Source: Rhodospirillaceae bacterium (lineage in GTDB: Bacteria > Pseudomonadota > Alphaproteobacteria > GCA-2731375). Taken from it: a DNA stretch of 64,000 bases. Where the stretch lies: contig JABJKS010000121.1 of assembly GCA_018660265.1 (NCBI GenBank), forward strand, positions 93,527 to 157,526. Direction: 5' to 3'. How positions within the stretch are numbered: position 1 is the stretch's first letter; each line of letters begins with the position of its first letter. The translations under genes and the position numbers were made by a program. The notes beneath the pieces are model-generated. The model was given only the letters and a program-made list of their open reading frames with translations, searched no databases and was not told where the DNA came from. Shown here in pieces: positions 1-8,461 of the stretch.

Positions 1-64
1 CAAGTCCTTGTATATGCTCTAAAAGATGGCTACATTATCTATTGTTCGTTTGTGTTATGTTCTC

Positions 65-100
65 GATTCGCGAATCACCCTGCGATTCGGGAATTGATTC
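65..100. promoter_or_regulatory. Cluster of four GANTC sites upstream of dapC-ftsK
   Basis: GATTC at 65-69, GAATC at 72-76, GATTC at 84-88 and GATTC at 96-100 lie within 36 bp; 65-76 is a perfect 12-bp palindrome (GATTCGCGAATC). GANTC is the target of the alphaproteobacterial cell-cycle methyltransferase CcrM and would occur about once per 256 bp by chance. The cluster lies about 55 bp before the first gene of the dapC-ftsK-lolA run. A role in cell-cycle-linked transcription is inference; no clear -35/-10 pair was identified in the first 155 bases. Confidence 0.4.
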
Positions 101-155
101 GTTTGCGAACACCAATTTGTGACCAGATTAGTGACCATGAACAGGCGACGGCACC

Positions 156-1406
156 TTGACAACACAGAGCAGTATTACCCATCTGGGTAACCAAATCAGC
201 CCCCCGCGTAATATTATCAACCCGCGCCTTGACGCCTTGCCCGACTACCCGTTTGAGCGTCTGCGCACCTTGCTGGACCCCTTGGCAGCGCCGGCCAATT
301 TGCCGCCCATCGCTCTCAGCCTTGGCGAACCGCAACATCCCTATCCCGATTTCGTAGGTGATATCCTGCATGCGAACCGCCATCTCTATGGCAAATATCC
401 CCCGGTTGCCGGGACGCCGGAATTTCGTCGCGCCGTGGCTGACTGGCTGACCCGGCGCTATGATCTGCCCGAAGGCATGCTTGATCCGGACCGCCACATT
501 GCGCCTTGCGCCGGCACACGAGAAGCACTATTTCGCACCGCGTTCATGGCCGTACCGCCGGAAAAATCCGGCCAACAGCCGGTCGTTTTGATGCCCAACC
601 CATTTTATCAATGCTACGCAGGCGCTGCCATTGCCGCCGGGGCGGAACCGGTGTTCGTCCCCGCCCTGTCGGAAAATGGCTTCCTGCCTGACTTTTCGGG
701 TCTGGATGAAGATATCCTGGCGCGCACCGCATTGGTGTATTTTTGCACTCCTGGCAATCCCCAAGGCGCGGTTGCGGATCTGGCTTATCTGGAAAATCTA
801 GTAGCCCTATCGCGCAAATACGATTTCACCCTGGTGGTTGATGAATGCTACGCCGAAATCTACAACGGCGATCCACCGCCTGGGACTTTGCAGGTCTGCG
901 CCGCGCAAAACGACGATATGTCTGGCATTCTGGTCTTTCATTCCCTCTCAAAACGCTCCAACGTGGCGGGACTACGATCCGGTTTTGTGGCCGGTGACGG
1001 GGAAATGCTGATGCTGTTTCGACGGCTGAGCGAATATGGTGGCAGCCCCTCCCCGTTGCCCGTTTACGCCGCCGCGACCGCGCTTTGGCAGGATGAAGAC
1101 CACGTCATAGCCAACCGGGCACTTTATGGGGAGAAATTTGATCTCGCGGAACGGATACTGTCCAATCGGTTTGGCTTTTATCGCCCCCAGGGTGGGTTTT
1201 TCCTGTGGCTGGATGTTGGCGATGGCGAGGCTGCGACAAAGGAATTATGGGCCCGTGCTGCCATTCGCGTATTGCCTGGCAGTTATTTGAGTGCCGATGA
1301 TGGAATTCATGACAACCCAGGCCGGCGCTATATCCGGGTCGCCATGGTACATGATAAAGCAGTTATGGAAGACGCCTTGGCCCGCATATCAGACACATTG
1401 TCATGA
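156..1406 (+). CDS. dapC: Aminotransferase class I/II, probable N-succinyldiaminopimelate aminotransferase (DapC)
   Basis: PLP-dependent aminotransferase of 416 aa, fold type I. The opening 'NPRLDALPDYPFERLRTLL' and 'LSLGEPQHPYP' match the proteobacterial DapC family, which converts N-succinyl-2-amino-6-oxopimelate to N-succinyl-LL-diaminopimelate in lysine and peptidoglycan precursor synthesis. The PLP lysine is K266 in 'SLSKRSN'; 'CTPGNPQGA' and 'DECYAEIY' are the usual substrate and cofactor loops. The start is a TTG at 156; no in-frame ATG with a better ribosome site lies nearby. It is followed 46 bp downstream by ftsK. Family certain, DapC assignment likely; another amino acid aminotransferase is possible. 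Confidence 0.75.
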   Translation: MTTQSSITHLGNQISPPRNIINPRLDALPDYPFERLRTLLDPLAAPANLPPIALSLGEPQHPYPDFVGDILHANRHLYGKYPPVAGTPEFRRAVADWLTRRYDLPEGMLDPDRHIAPCAGTREALFRTAFMAVPPEKSGQQPVVLMPNPFYQCYAGAAIAAGAEPVFVPALSENGFLPDFSGLDEDILARTALVYFCTPGNPQGAVADLAYLENLVALSRKYDFTLVVDECYAEIYNGDPPPGTLQVCAAQNDDMSGILVFHSLSKRSNVAGLRSGFVAGDGEMLMLFRRLSEYGGSPSPLPVYAAATALWQDEDHVIANRALYGEKFDLAERILSNRFGFYRPQGGFFLWLDVGDGEAATKELWARAAIRVLPGSYLSADDGIHDNPGRRYIRVAMVHDKAVMEDALARISDTLS

Positions 1407-1452
1407 TATTTGGGCCGGATGGATATTGACGGATATTTGAGGGAATCCCGCC

Positions 1453-3864
1453 ATGTCACAGCATAGTGGATCAACGCGCAAAATAGTCTTGTTGCCACCC
1501 GCAGCAGTTATATTTATGCGCCGACGGTTCATAGAAGGCGTGGGCCTCATCATGTTTGCCCTTGCCACCGCCATGGCCCTGGCTTTGGCCAGTTATCACC
1601 CTGATGACGCCTCGATCAATGTTGCAACAACCAGCCCCGCCGCGAATTGGCTGGGGACGCCGGGTGCCTATGGGGCGGATTTATTGCTTCAGAGCCTCGG
1701 CCTGGCAAGTATCGCCGTGGTCGTCATATTGGCATGCTGGGCTTGGCGGATTGCCTCCCATCGCGGTCTGCCTTGGTATGGCCTGCGCCTGGCACTGATA
1801 TTGCCCTGCCTGGTTATGCTGGCCGCCGTTGCCGCCGCCATAAAGGCACCGGAACAATGGCCCCAGGTTGCAGGCCTGGGAGGTTTTGCCGGTGACTGGC
1901 TGTTGCGGACGGGGGCGGAACCCCTTGCTCTAATAGGGCTGGCATCGCACTCACCCCTGGTCATCACCACATTGGCCCTGATCGCCACGTTGATGCTGTT
2001 GTATCTACTGGGTATCCGCTTGGCGGAATGGCTGGCCATGGCGCGGGCCGGCCTAGCCGGGTTGATGGGCACCTTGGGTGCTGCCCGCCTGGCAGCGGCC
2101 ACCGCCGAGAGGTTGGGGCGGCAGGCCGCGACCCACCCCTTGTTCCGCCGCGAACCCGAAATGATCGCCGATCCCAGCAACAGGGCACCTGTCCCCGTCG
2201 CGATCCAGGTCGGAGAACCCCTTGATCCCACACGGGGACGGGAACAGACGACGGGCCGGGTCAGCAAGCCGAAGCGTAAGATGCGAAAAAGCCGCCGGGC
2301 CCAAAAAGAACAACAGCCCGCTTTGGATTTATCGGAGGCTGATGATTATCAACTGCCTGCCCTGCACCTACTCGCCACGCCAGAGCGGCAACAACACCAC
2401 CGTACCATCAATGAAAGCGCCCTGGAACAAAACGCCCGCATGTTGGAAGGTGTTTTGGATGACTATGGCGTTCACGGTCGTATCGTCCAGGTTCGCCCCG
2501 GCCCCGTGGTGACGTTGTACGAGTTGGAACCCGCACCGGGGACCAAGACATCCCGCGTCGTCGGCCTGTCTGATGACATTGCCCGCTCCATGTCAGCCCG
2601 CAGCGTCCGTATCGCCGTTGTACCAGGCCGCAACGCCATTGGCATTGAGCTGCCTAACCAGGACCGGGAAACGGTTTACCTGCGCGAACTGCTCTCCACA
2701 GCCGATTACGAAAAATCGAAATTGAGCCTGCCCCTGGCCCTGGGCAAGGATATCTCCGGCGCGCCGGTCCTGGTGGATCTGGCGAAAATGCCCCATCTGC
2801 TGATCGCGGGCACCACGGGTTCGGGCAAGTCGGTCGCAATTAACACCATGATCCTGTCATTGCTGTACTGCCTGCCGCCCGAACGTTGCCGCATGATCAT
2901 GATCGACCCGAAGATGCTGGAACTCAGCGTCTATGACGACATCCCCCATCTGCTAACCCCCGTGGTGACCGACCCTGGTAAAGCGATCATGGCCCTGAAA
3001 TGGGCCGTGCGAGAGATGGAGAACCGCTATCGCGCCATGGCCAATCTGGGCGTTCGCAATATCGACGGCTATAACCAGCGCCTTGCCGATGCGGCCAAGC
3101 GGGGGGAAACCCTGAACCGTACGGTCCAGACGGGCTTTGATGCCGATACCGGCCAGCCGGTATTTGAGGACAGGGAAATCGACACAGTGCCCATGCCCTA
3201 TATCGTCGTCATCGTCGATGAAATGGCCGACCTGATGATGGTAGCGGGCAAGGAAATTGATGCCGCCGTGCAACGTTTGGCGCAGATGGCCAGGGCCGCG
3301 GGCATTCACGTGATGATGGCCACGCAACGGCCTTCCGTGGATGTCATCACCGGGACAATCAAGGCCAACTTCCCGACCCGGGTCAGCTTCCAGGTCACTG
3401 CCAAGGTCGATAGCCGGACCATCCTGGGCCAGCAGGGGGCAGAGCAACTGCTGGGCATGGGCGATATGCTGTATATGGCGGGTGGCAGCCGGATCAGCCG
3501 CGTGCATGGCCCCTTCGTGGGGGATGACGAGGTTGAGGCGGTGGTCAACCACCTGAAGAAACAAGGCCGGCCGGAATATCTCGATGCGGTGACGGAGGAG
3601 ATTGAGGCCGGGGCCGAAATGGACCTATCACAAGGCGGCGGCATGGGCGATGCCGGGTCCGGCAATGCATTGTTTGATCAAGCCGTTGAGGTCGTGGCAC
3701 GGAACCAAAAAGCCTCGACATCGTTTTTGCAGCGGCAATTGAAAATCGGTTATAACCGCGCCGCTGATCTGATTGATCGCATGGAAACAGAGGGCGTCAT
3801 TGGTCGTGCCAACCATGTGGGCAAGCGCGAAATCCTGGTACGCAATCCGGACGAGGACCATTAA
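1453..3864 (+). CDS. ftsK: DNA translocase FtsK
   Basis: 803-aa septal DNA translocase that pumps chromosome termini through the closing division septum and activates XerCD at dif. The N-terminus carries four hydrophobic segments (about residues 24-44, 75-97, 106-126 and 155-182), then a short basic linker. The motor domain has Walker A 'GTTGSGKS' near residue 453 and Walker B 'VIVDEMADLM' near 588. The last 70 residues form the gamma winged-helix domain that reads KOPS sequences ('NQKASTSFLQRQLKIGYNRA'). The linker is short, typical of alphaproteobacterial FtsK. lolA starts one base after the stop codon, so the two are probably co-transcribed and translationally coupled. Confidence 0.97.
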   Translation: MSQHSGSTRKIVLLPPAAVIFMRRRFIEGVGLIMFALATAMALALASYHPDDASINVATTSPAANWLGTPGAYGADLLLQSLGLASIAVVVILACWAWRIASHRGLPWYGLRLALILPCLVMLAAVAAAIKAPEQWPQVAGLGGFAGDWLLRTGAEPLALIGLASHSPLVITTLALIATLMLLYLLGIRLAEWLAMARAGLAGLMGTLGAARLAAATAERLGRQAATHPLFRREPEMIADPSNRAPVPVAIQVGEPLDPTRGREQTTGRVSKPKRKMRKSRRAQKEQQPALDLSEADDYQLPALHLLATPERQQHHRTINESALEQNARMLEGVLDDYGVHGRIVQVRPGPVVTLYELEPAPGTKTSRVVGLSDDIARSMSARSVRIAVVPGRNAIGIELPNQDRETVYLRELLSTADYEKSKLSLPLALGKDISGAPVLVDLAKMPHLLIAGTTGSGKSVAINTMILSLLYCLPPERCRMIMIDPKMLELSVYDDIPHLLTPVVTDPGKAIMALKWAVREMENRYRAMANLGVRNIDGYNQRLADAAKRGETLNRTVQTGFDADTGQPVFEDREIDTVPMPYIVVIVDEMADLMMVAGKEIDAAVQRLAQMARAAGIHVMMATQRPSVDVITGTIKANFPTRVSFQVTAKVDSRTILGQQGAEQLLGMGDMLYMAGGSRISRVHGPFVGDDEVEAVVNHLKKQGRPEYLDAVTEEIEAGAEMDLSQGGGMGDAGSGNALFDQAVEVVARNQKASTSFLQRQLKIGYNRAADLIDRMETEGVIGRANHVGKREILVRNPDEDH

Positions 3865-3865
3865 A

Positions 3866-4516
3866 TTGGGCAAAGGGCCTGGCTTTCACCGTCGCGATTT
3901 ATTGACCACCGGCATCGCCCTTGCCGCACTACCTTTTGGTCTGCAATTGAGTTCGCCTGTCGCCGCTGCCACAGACAACGTGCGGTCGAAAACTGTCGAT
4001 AGGGTCGAAGCATATTTGAACACGATCAAAACCCTGTCTGCCCGCTTTCTGCAGGTCGATAACGCGGGCAATGTCGTTCACGGCCAACTGTACATGCGCC
4101 GGCCTGGGCGTCTGCGTTTCGAATATGATGCGCCCTCCCCCCTTTTGCTGGTGGCGGATGGAACATGGTTGATCCTGCACGACAAAGAGCTGGGTCAGGT
4201 CAACCGCTTCCCACTTTACGAGACCCCCATGGGCGTTCTGGTCGATGATCCCGTCAACCTGCGTGACAAGGTAGAGGTGATTGAGGCAGAGGAAGACCTT
4301 GGCATAGTGCGGATCAAACTTGTTGATCGGGAAGTCCCCGACGAAGGTTGGCTGGGCATAACCTTCACAGAGCCACCAATGATGTTGCGCCAATGGCGGA
4401 TCAAGGACGCTCAAGGTGGCATCACCGCCCTGTCCTTGACCGATATACGAATAAACAGGAAACTCGACCCGAAACTATTTGTCTTCCTCGATCCAGAGCC
4501 ATTTAGCGAAAACTAG
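3866..4516 (+). CDS. lolA: Outer-membrane lipoprotein carrier protein LolA
   Basis: Periplasmic chaperone that takes lipoproteins from LolCDE to the outer membrane. The reading frame is open back to 3773 inside ftsK, but the likely start is TTG at 3866, one base after the ftsK stop, giving 216 aa. Residues 8-34 look like a twin-arginine-type signal ('HRRDLLTTGIALAALPF' ending in 'VAAA'). The mature part has the LolA pattern: 'TLSARFLQVD', 'GQLYMRRPGRLRFEYDAP', 'LLLVADGTWL' and a C-terminal 'LRQWRIKDAQGG'. The ftsK-lolA order is conserved in many alphaproteobacteria. An RR motif on LolA is common in this class, though most LolA proteins use Sec. Confidence 0.92.
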   Translation: MGKGPGFHRRDLLTTGIALAALPFGLQLSSPVAAATDNVRSKTVDRVEAYLNTIKTLSARFLQVDNAGNVVHGQLYMRRPGRLRFEYDAPSPLLLVADGTWLILHDKELGQVNRFPLYETPMGVLVDDPVNLRDKVEVIEAEEDLGIVRIKLVDREVPDEGWLGITFTEPPMMLRQWRIKDAQGGITALSLTDIRINRKLDPKLFVFLDPEPFSEN

Positions 4517-4539
4517 CAGCGTATGTGAGGTAACTTGCC

Positions 4540-5817
4540 ATGCCACAGACACAAACCCAAAGTAACACACCGGGCCAAAACCTGGCCATGTCCCAAGCCG
4601 AAGTCGCGGCTCTGCCTTTGGACAAGATCGATGTCAGTGATCCGGCGATCTATCAAACCGACGCCTTCCGCCCTTATTTCGAACGCCTGCGACGGGAAGA
4701 CCCCGTGCATTATTGCGCCGATAGCCCCTATGGCCCCTATTGGTCCGTCACCAAATATGACGACATCATGCAGGTGGAACTGGATCATGCCACCTATTCA
4801 TCGGCCGCCCATCTGGGCGGCATTGCCGTGCGGGACAATCCTTTTGGCAAGGAAATGGCCAGCTTCATTGGTATGGATCCACCGAACCACACGGGCCAGC
4901 GCAAGGCGGTTGCCCCCTCTGTTTCGCCAGGCAACCTTCGCAACATGGAGGCCTTGATCCGGGAACGCACGATTTCGGTCCTCGACAGCCTGCCCCATAA
5001 CGAAACCTTTGATTGGGTTGAGAAGGTCTCGGTTGAATTGACGACCATGATGCTGGCAACCCTGTTCGATTTTCCCTTCGAAGATCGCCATCTGCTGACC
5101 TATTGGTCAGATGTGTCCACCGCCGATTATGATGCGCCGGGCGCCTTGGTAAAATCTGACGACGAACGGATCGTCGTATTGAAGGAAATGGGTGCCTATA
5201 TTGGCCGACTGTGGCAGGAACGGGCAACCGGCGAACCCGGCTTTGACATGATCACCATGCTGGCCCAGGGCAAAGACACCAAAGATATGAGCCATATGGA
5301 CCTGATCGCCAACATGGCCCTGTTGATCGTTGGCGGCAATGACACCACGCGGAACTCTATGTCCGGAGGCCTCATGGCGCTGTGCGCAAATCCCGACCAG
5401 TTTGCTGCATTGCGTGCCGATCACGGTTTGATCAAGACCCTGATACCGGAGATCATCCGCTATCAATCCGCCATCATTCATATGCGCCGCACGGCCCTGA
5501 ACGATGCCGAGCTTGGCGGTAAAAAAATAGCCAAGGGAGACAAAGTCGTGATGTGGTACGTCTCAGGCAACTGGGATGATGAGGCGATTGAACATCCGGA
5601 TACTTTCGACATCCAGCGGACAAAATCCCGTCGCCATCTGTCATTCGGGGCTGGCATTCATCGCTGTGTCGGTGACCGCGTGGCCGAGCTGCAACTACAG
5701 ATCCTGTGGGAAGAAATCCTAAAGCGGGATATGCAGATTGAGATCGTCGGCACGCCGGAGCGGATCTATTCCAACTTCATCCGCGGCATCAAGCATTTGC
5801 CCGTGCGCATTACCTAA
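4540..5817 (+). CDS. Cytochrome P450, CYP153-like (copy 1)
   Basis: 425-aa soluble P450. The I-helix 'GGNDTTRNSMSGG', ExxR region and heme loop 'FGAGIHRCVGDR' with heme-ligand C376 are intact. The pattern 'YFERLRREDPVHYC', 'WSVTKYDDIM', 'LATLFDFPFEDR' and the ending 'SNFIRGIKHLPVR' is that of the CYP153 family, which hydroxylates n-alkanes, fatty acids or related hydrophobic chains at the terminal carbon using a ferredoxin and ferredoxin reductase. Neither partner is in this window, so electrons must come from elsewhere. It lies 23 bp after lolA and 85 bp before a close paralogue. Family assignment is by motif recognition; the substrate is unknown. Confidence 0.9.
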   Translation: MPQTQTQSNTPGQNLAMSQAEVAALPLDKIDVSDPAIYQTDAFRPYFERLRREDPVHYCADSPYGPYWSVTKYDDIMQVELDHATYSSAAHLGGIAVRDNPFGKEMASFIGMDPPNHTGQRKAVAPSVSPGNLRNMEALIRERTISVLDSLPHNETFDWVEKVSVELTTMMLATLFDFPFEDRHLLTYWSDVSTADYDAPGALVKSDDERIVVLKEMGAYIGRLWQERATGEPGFDMITMLAQGKDTKDMSHMDLIANMALLIVGGNDTTRNSMSGGLMALCANPDQFAALRADHGLIKTLIPEIIRYQSAIIHMRRTALNDAELGGKKIAKGDKVVMWYVSGNWDDEAIEHPDTFDIQRTKSRRHLSFGAGIHRCVGDRVAELQLQILWEEILKRDMQIEIVGTPERIYSNFIRGIKHLPVRIT

Positions 5818-5902
5818 CGCACCACCTAATGCGTTTGGACAAAGTAAAATAGGCTGCCAAATTAATGCTGCAAATCAACGAGATACGCCGAGGCCCCATA
5901 AA

Positions 5903-7150
5903 ATGACACAAAACCAATTGCTATCTGAAGCCGAAATCGGTGCGCTGGATCTGGACAAGATCGATGTCAGTGACCCGGCGATCTATCAGACCGACGCCTT
6001 CCGTCCCTATTTCGAACGCTTGCGGCGTGAAGACCCCGTTCATTACTGCGCCGATAGCCCCTATGGCGCTTATTGGTCGGTCACCAAATATGACGACATC
6101 ATGCAGGTGGAGTTGGACCATAAGAACTATTCGTCTGCGGCCCAGGAAGGGGGCATCACCATACGGGACAATCCCTACGGCGATCAGATGTCCAGTTTCA
6201 TCACCATGGATCAGCCAACCCATACAGGCCAACGCAAGGCTGTGGCCCCCTCGGTCTCGCCGGCCAATTTGCGTAATATGGAAGCTTTGATCCGGGAACG
6301 CACTGTCACCGTCCTCGACAGTCTGCCACGTAACGAAACTTTTGATTGGGTCGACAAAGTCTCGGTCGAACTGACGACCATGATGTTGGCCACACTGTTC
6401 GATTTCCCTTTCGAGGATCGCCATCTATTGACCTATTGGTCCGATGTGGCCACTGCCAATTTCGATGCGCCCGGCGCGCCGGTGACCTCTGACGAGGAAC
6501 GCATGGAGGTCCTAAAGGAAATGGGGGCCTACATCGTCAAGCTATGGCAGGAACGCGCTGCTGGCGAACCCGGCTTCGATATGATCACCATGCTGGCCCA
6601 GGGCAAAGACACCAAGGATATGGCCCATATGGACCTGATCGCCAACATGGTGCTGTTGATCGTTGGCGGCAACGATACGACGCGAAATTCCATGTCCGGC
6701 GGCCTGATGGCGCTTTGTGCGAACCCGGATCAGTTCGCCGCCCTGCGCGCCGATCATGGCCTGATCAAAACCCTGGTGCCCGAGATCATTCGTTATCAAT
6801 CCGCCATCATTCATATGCGCCGCAACGCCTTGAATGACGTTGAATTGGGCGGCAAGAAGATCTCCAAAGGTGATCGGGTCATTATGTGGTACGTCTCGGG
6901 TAATTGGGATGAGGATGCGATTGAGGATCCGGATACCTTTGATATCCAGCGGACAAAATCCCGCCGTCACCTCGCCTTCGGGGCCGGCATCCACCGTTGC
7001 GTCGGTGACCGCCTGGCCGAGCTGCAATTGCAGATCCTGTGGGAAGAAATCCTAAAGCGGGATATGCAGATTGAGGTCGTCGGCACGCCGGAGCGGATCT
7101 ATTCCAACTTCATCCGCGGCATCAAGCATTTGCCCGTGCGCATTAGCTGA
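5903..7150 (+). CDS. Cytochrome P450, CYP153-like (copy 2)
   Basis: Tandem paralogue of the preceding P450, 415 aa from ATG 5903. The frame is open back to 5738 inside copy 1, but residues encoded there resemble nothing and the alignment with copy 1 begins just after 5903. Heme-ligand cysteine is C366 in 'GIHRCVGDR'; the I-helix is 'GGNDTTRNSMSGG'. The two proteins are very similar throughout, and their last 115 bp differ at one base, pointing to recent duplication or gene conversion. The pair differs around residues 60-75 (substrate-channel side), so the copies may have different chain preferences; this last point is inference. Confidence 0.9.
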   Translation: MTQNQLLSEAEIGALDLDKIDVSDPAIYQTDAFRPYFERLRREDPVHYCADSPYGAYWSVTKYDDIMQVELDHKNYSSAAQEGGITIRDNPYGDQMSSFITMDQPTHTGQRKAVAPSVSPANLRNMEALIRERTVTVLDSLPRNETFDWVDKVSVELTTMMLATLFDFPFEDRHLLTYWSDVATANFDAPGAPVTSDEERMEVLKEMGAYIVKLWQERAAGEPGFDMITMLAQGKDTKDMAHMDLIANMVLLIVGGNDTTRNSMSGGLMALCANPDQFAALRADHGLIKTLVPEIIRYQSAIIHMRRNALNDVELGGKKISKGDRVIMWYVSGNWDEDAIEDPDTFDIQRTKSRRHLAFGAGIHRCVGDRLAELQLQILWEEILKRDMQIEVVGTPERIYSNFIRGIKHLPVRIS

Positions 7151-7184
7151 CGCATCAGATAAACGTGCGGTGAATGCCGCAATG

Positions 7185-7203
7185 ATGTAATAACTGTTTA
7201 CAT
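7185..7203. promoter_or_regulatory. Probable TetR operator overlapping the tetR start codon
   Basis: ATGTAAtaactgtTTACAT, a perfect 6-bp inverted repeat with a 7-bp spacer. The start codon of the TetR gene (7202-7204) lies in the right arm, so a bound repressor would block its own translation start and probably transcription. The same arms with the same spacing recur at 7891-7909. Confidence 0.7.
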
Positions 7204-7837
7204 GAGCGGATTAAAACGAGGCGGCAGCCGGCGCGGCTATCACCATGGCAATTTGAGCGAGGCGCTGGTTCAGGCCGCCCTCGATCTTATTGCCAAACAT
7301 GGCCCGGCCGGCTTTAGCTTTGCCGAAGTGACCCGTGCGGTCGGCGTCTCTCCCGCCGCACCCTATCGCCATTACAAAGACCGCGACGCCCTTATGGCAG
7401 ACATCGCCCGGCGCGGTTTTGAGATGTTTTCCGTGCGTCTTTTGCAGGGCTGGAATGAGGGACAACCCGATGCACTCTCCGCGTTCAAGGCGGTCGGGCA
7501 GGCCTATCTGGCCTTCGCCAGAGAGGAACCCGCCTACTTTGCCGCCATGTTCGAGGCTCGATTGCCAAAAGATGCCAGCCGGGAGCTGTCCCAGGCCACG
7601 GACAACGCATTTGCAGTCCTGCGCCAGGCCTGCGAGGCCCTGATCGCTCAATTGCCTGCGGGCAAGCGCCCGCCCGCCCTGATGATGGCCTTGCATGTCT
7701 GGGCCATGGCCCACGGCATCGCCGCTTTGTTCGGACGCAGTGATAGTGCCCGGCGCAATGTACCGATGTCGCCGGAAGATCTGTTGGAGGCGAATATGCT
7801 GATCTATCTGGATGGCTTGGGTCTAGGCCCCAATTAA
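7202..7837 (+). CDS. TetR/AcrR family transcriptional regulator
   Basis: 211 aa. Residues about 14-62 form the TetR helix-turn-helix: 'ALVQAALDLIAKHGPAGFS' followed by 'VTRAVGVSPAAPYRHYKDRD'. The C-terminal ligand-binding half ('LMMALHVWAMAHGIAALF') resembles the WHG-type TetR C-domain. It follows the two P450 genes by 51 bp, and its start codon sits in a 19-bp palindrome that recurs before the next gene, so it most likely represses itself and the DUF2852 gene. Whether it also controls the P450s is not shown: no copy of the palindrome was found before them. The ligand is unknown; a lipid or acyl compound would fit the neighbourhood. Confidence 0.88.
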   Translation: MSGLKRGGSRRGYHHGNLSEALVQAALDLIAKHGPAGFSFAEVTRAVGVSPAAPYRHYKDRDALMADIARRGFEMFSVRLLQGWNEGQPDALSAFKAVGQAYLAFAREEPAYFAAMFEARLPKDASRELSQATDNAFAVLRQACEALIAQLPAGKRPPALMMALHVWAMAHGIAALFGRSDSARRNVPMSPEDLLEANMLIYLDGLGLGPN

Positions 7838-7890
7838 ATTTTTTTTGCCTCCAACCCTTGAAAGCCAATTTGCAGCCCTTATGTCCATTA

Positions 7891-7909
7891 ATGTAAACAC
7901 TATTTACAT
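7891..7909. promoter_or_regulatory. Second copy of the probable TetR operator
   Basis: ATGTAAacactatTTACAT, same 6-bp arms and 7-bp spacer as the palindrome at 7185-7203. It ends 9 bp before the ATG of the DUF2852 gene, where repressor binding would block transcription or ribosome loading. Confidence 0.7.
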
Positions 7910-7918
7910 GAGGCTGAA

Positions 7919-8344
7919 ATGGAACTCGCAAGAAAACTGGACGAACACGGCAAGGGCGCCTGGATTGGCGTTATGGTCCTTAGCTTTATTCTTTTCTGGC
8001 CGGTCGGACTGGCAATTCTGGCTTATTTGATATGGAGTGGACGCATGCAATGTTGGAAACGAGGCGGACCGGGGCGTTGGCATAATGCGCGCCGCCGGGG
8101 GAGCCGCCGTCACGAACCTGAATATGAGGCAAGCAGCGGCAATTCAGCTTTCGATGCCTACAGGGAAGAAACCCTGAAACGGCTGGAGGATGAACAAAGC
8201 GAATTCGAAGGCTTCCTGGAGCAACTACGCCACGCCAAGGATAAGGCGGAATTCGACCAGTTCATGGATGATCGTCGCCCAGGACCGACGGCAGCGAATG
8301 AGCCGCCCAAGAACGACGGCGAAGCGGGACATCCCAGCGCCTAA
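7919..8344 (+). CDS. DUF2852 family membrane protein
   Basis: 141 aa. One hydrophobic segment (residues about 14-40, 'GVMVLSFILFWPVGLAILAY') is followed by a basic stretch and a helical acidic/basic C-terminus with 'SGNSAFDAYREETLKRLEDE', 'FLEQLRHAKDKAEFDQFM', which is the signature of DUF2852, a family of unknown function common in alphaproteobacteria. Topology suggests a single- or double-pass inner-membrane protein with a cytoplasmic coiled-coil-like tail. A probable TetR operator lies 9 bp upstream of its ATG, so it appears to be part of the adjacent TetR regulon. Confidence 0.85.
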   Translation: MELARKLDEHGKGAWIGVMVLSFILFWPVGLAILAYLIWSGRMQCWKRGGPGRWHNARRRGSRRHEPEYEASSGNSAFDAYREETLKRLEDEQSEFEGFLEQLRHAKDKAEFDQFMDDRRPGPTAANEPPKNDGEAGHPSA

Positions 8345-8367
8345 ATCAAACAATGTCACATTGAATT

Positions 8368-8393
8368 GGGGACGCATGAAGCCATGCGTCCCC
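8368..8393. terminator. Strong stem-loop between convergent genes
   Basis: GGGGACGCATG (8368-8378) and CATGCGTCCCC (8383-8393) form a perfect 11-bp stem with a 4-nt loop. It lies between the DUF2852 gene (plus) and the thioesterase gene (minus), where a shared transcription end is expected. No U-run follows on either strand, so intrinsic termination is uncertain; it may act as an RNA 3'-end stabiliser or a Rho-dependent end. Confidence 0.55.
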
Positions 8394-8461
8394 ATAATTG
8401 TATAACCGCGTCAAACCTCTGTCTTGGTAAACATCGGCGTTTCAACAGAGTGTCGCAAGAA

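Noticed and set aside
45..63. LexA box (GTTC-N7-GTTC) in the left end
   Set aside because: The two GTTC elements are 11 bases apart, not 7.
1689..2267. 192-codon minus-strand frame inside ftsK and similar long antisense frames
   Set aside because: Opposite-strand shadow of a clear gene in high-G+C DNA; low-complexity Arg/Pro/Ala content.
3773..3865. N-terminal extension of LolA inside ftsK
   Set aside because: Lies within the ftsK coding end in a different frame; the Tat-like signal begins after TTG 3866.
5738..5902. N-terminal extension of the second P450
   Set aside because: The extra residues are encoded by the end of the first P450 in another frame and have no P450 similarity; the alignment with copy 1 starts after ATG 5903.
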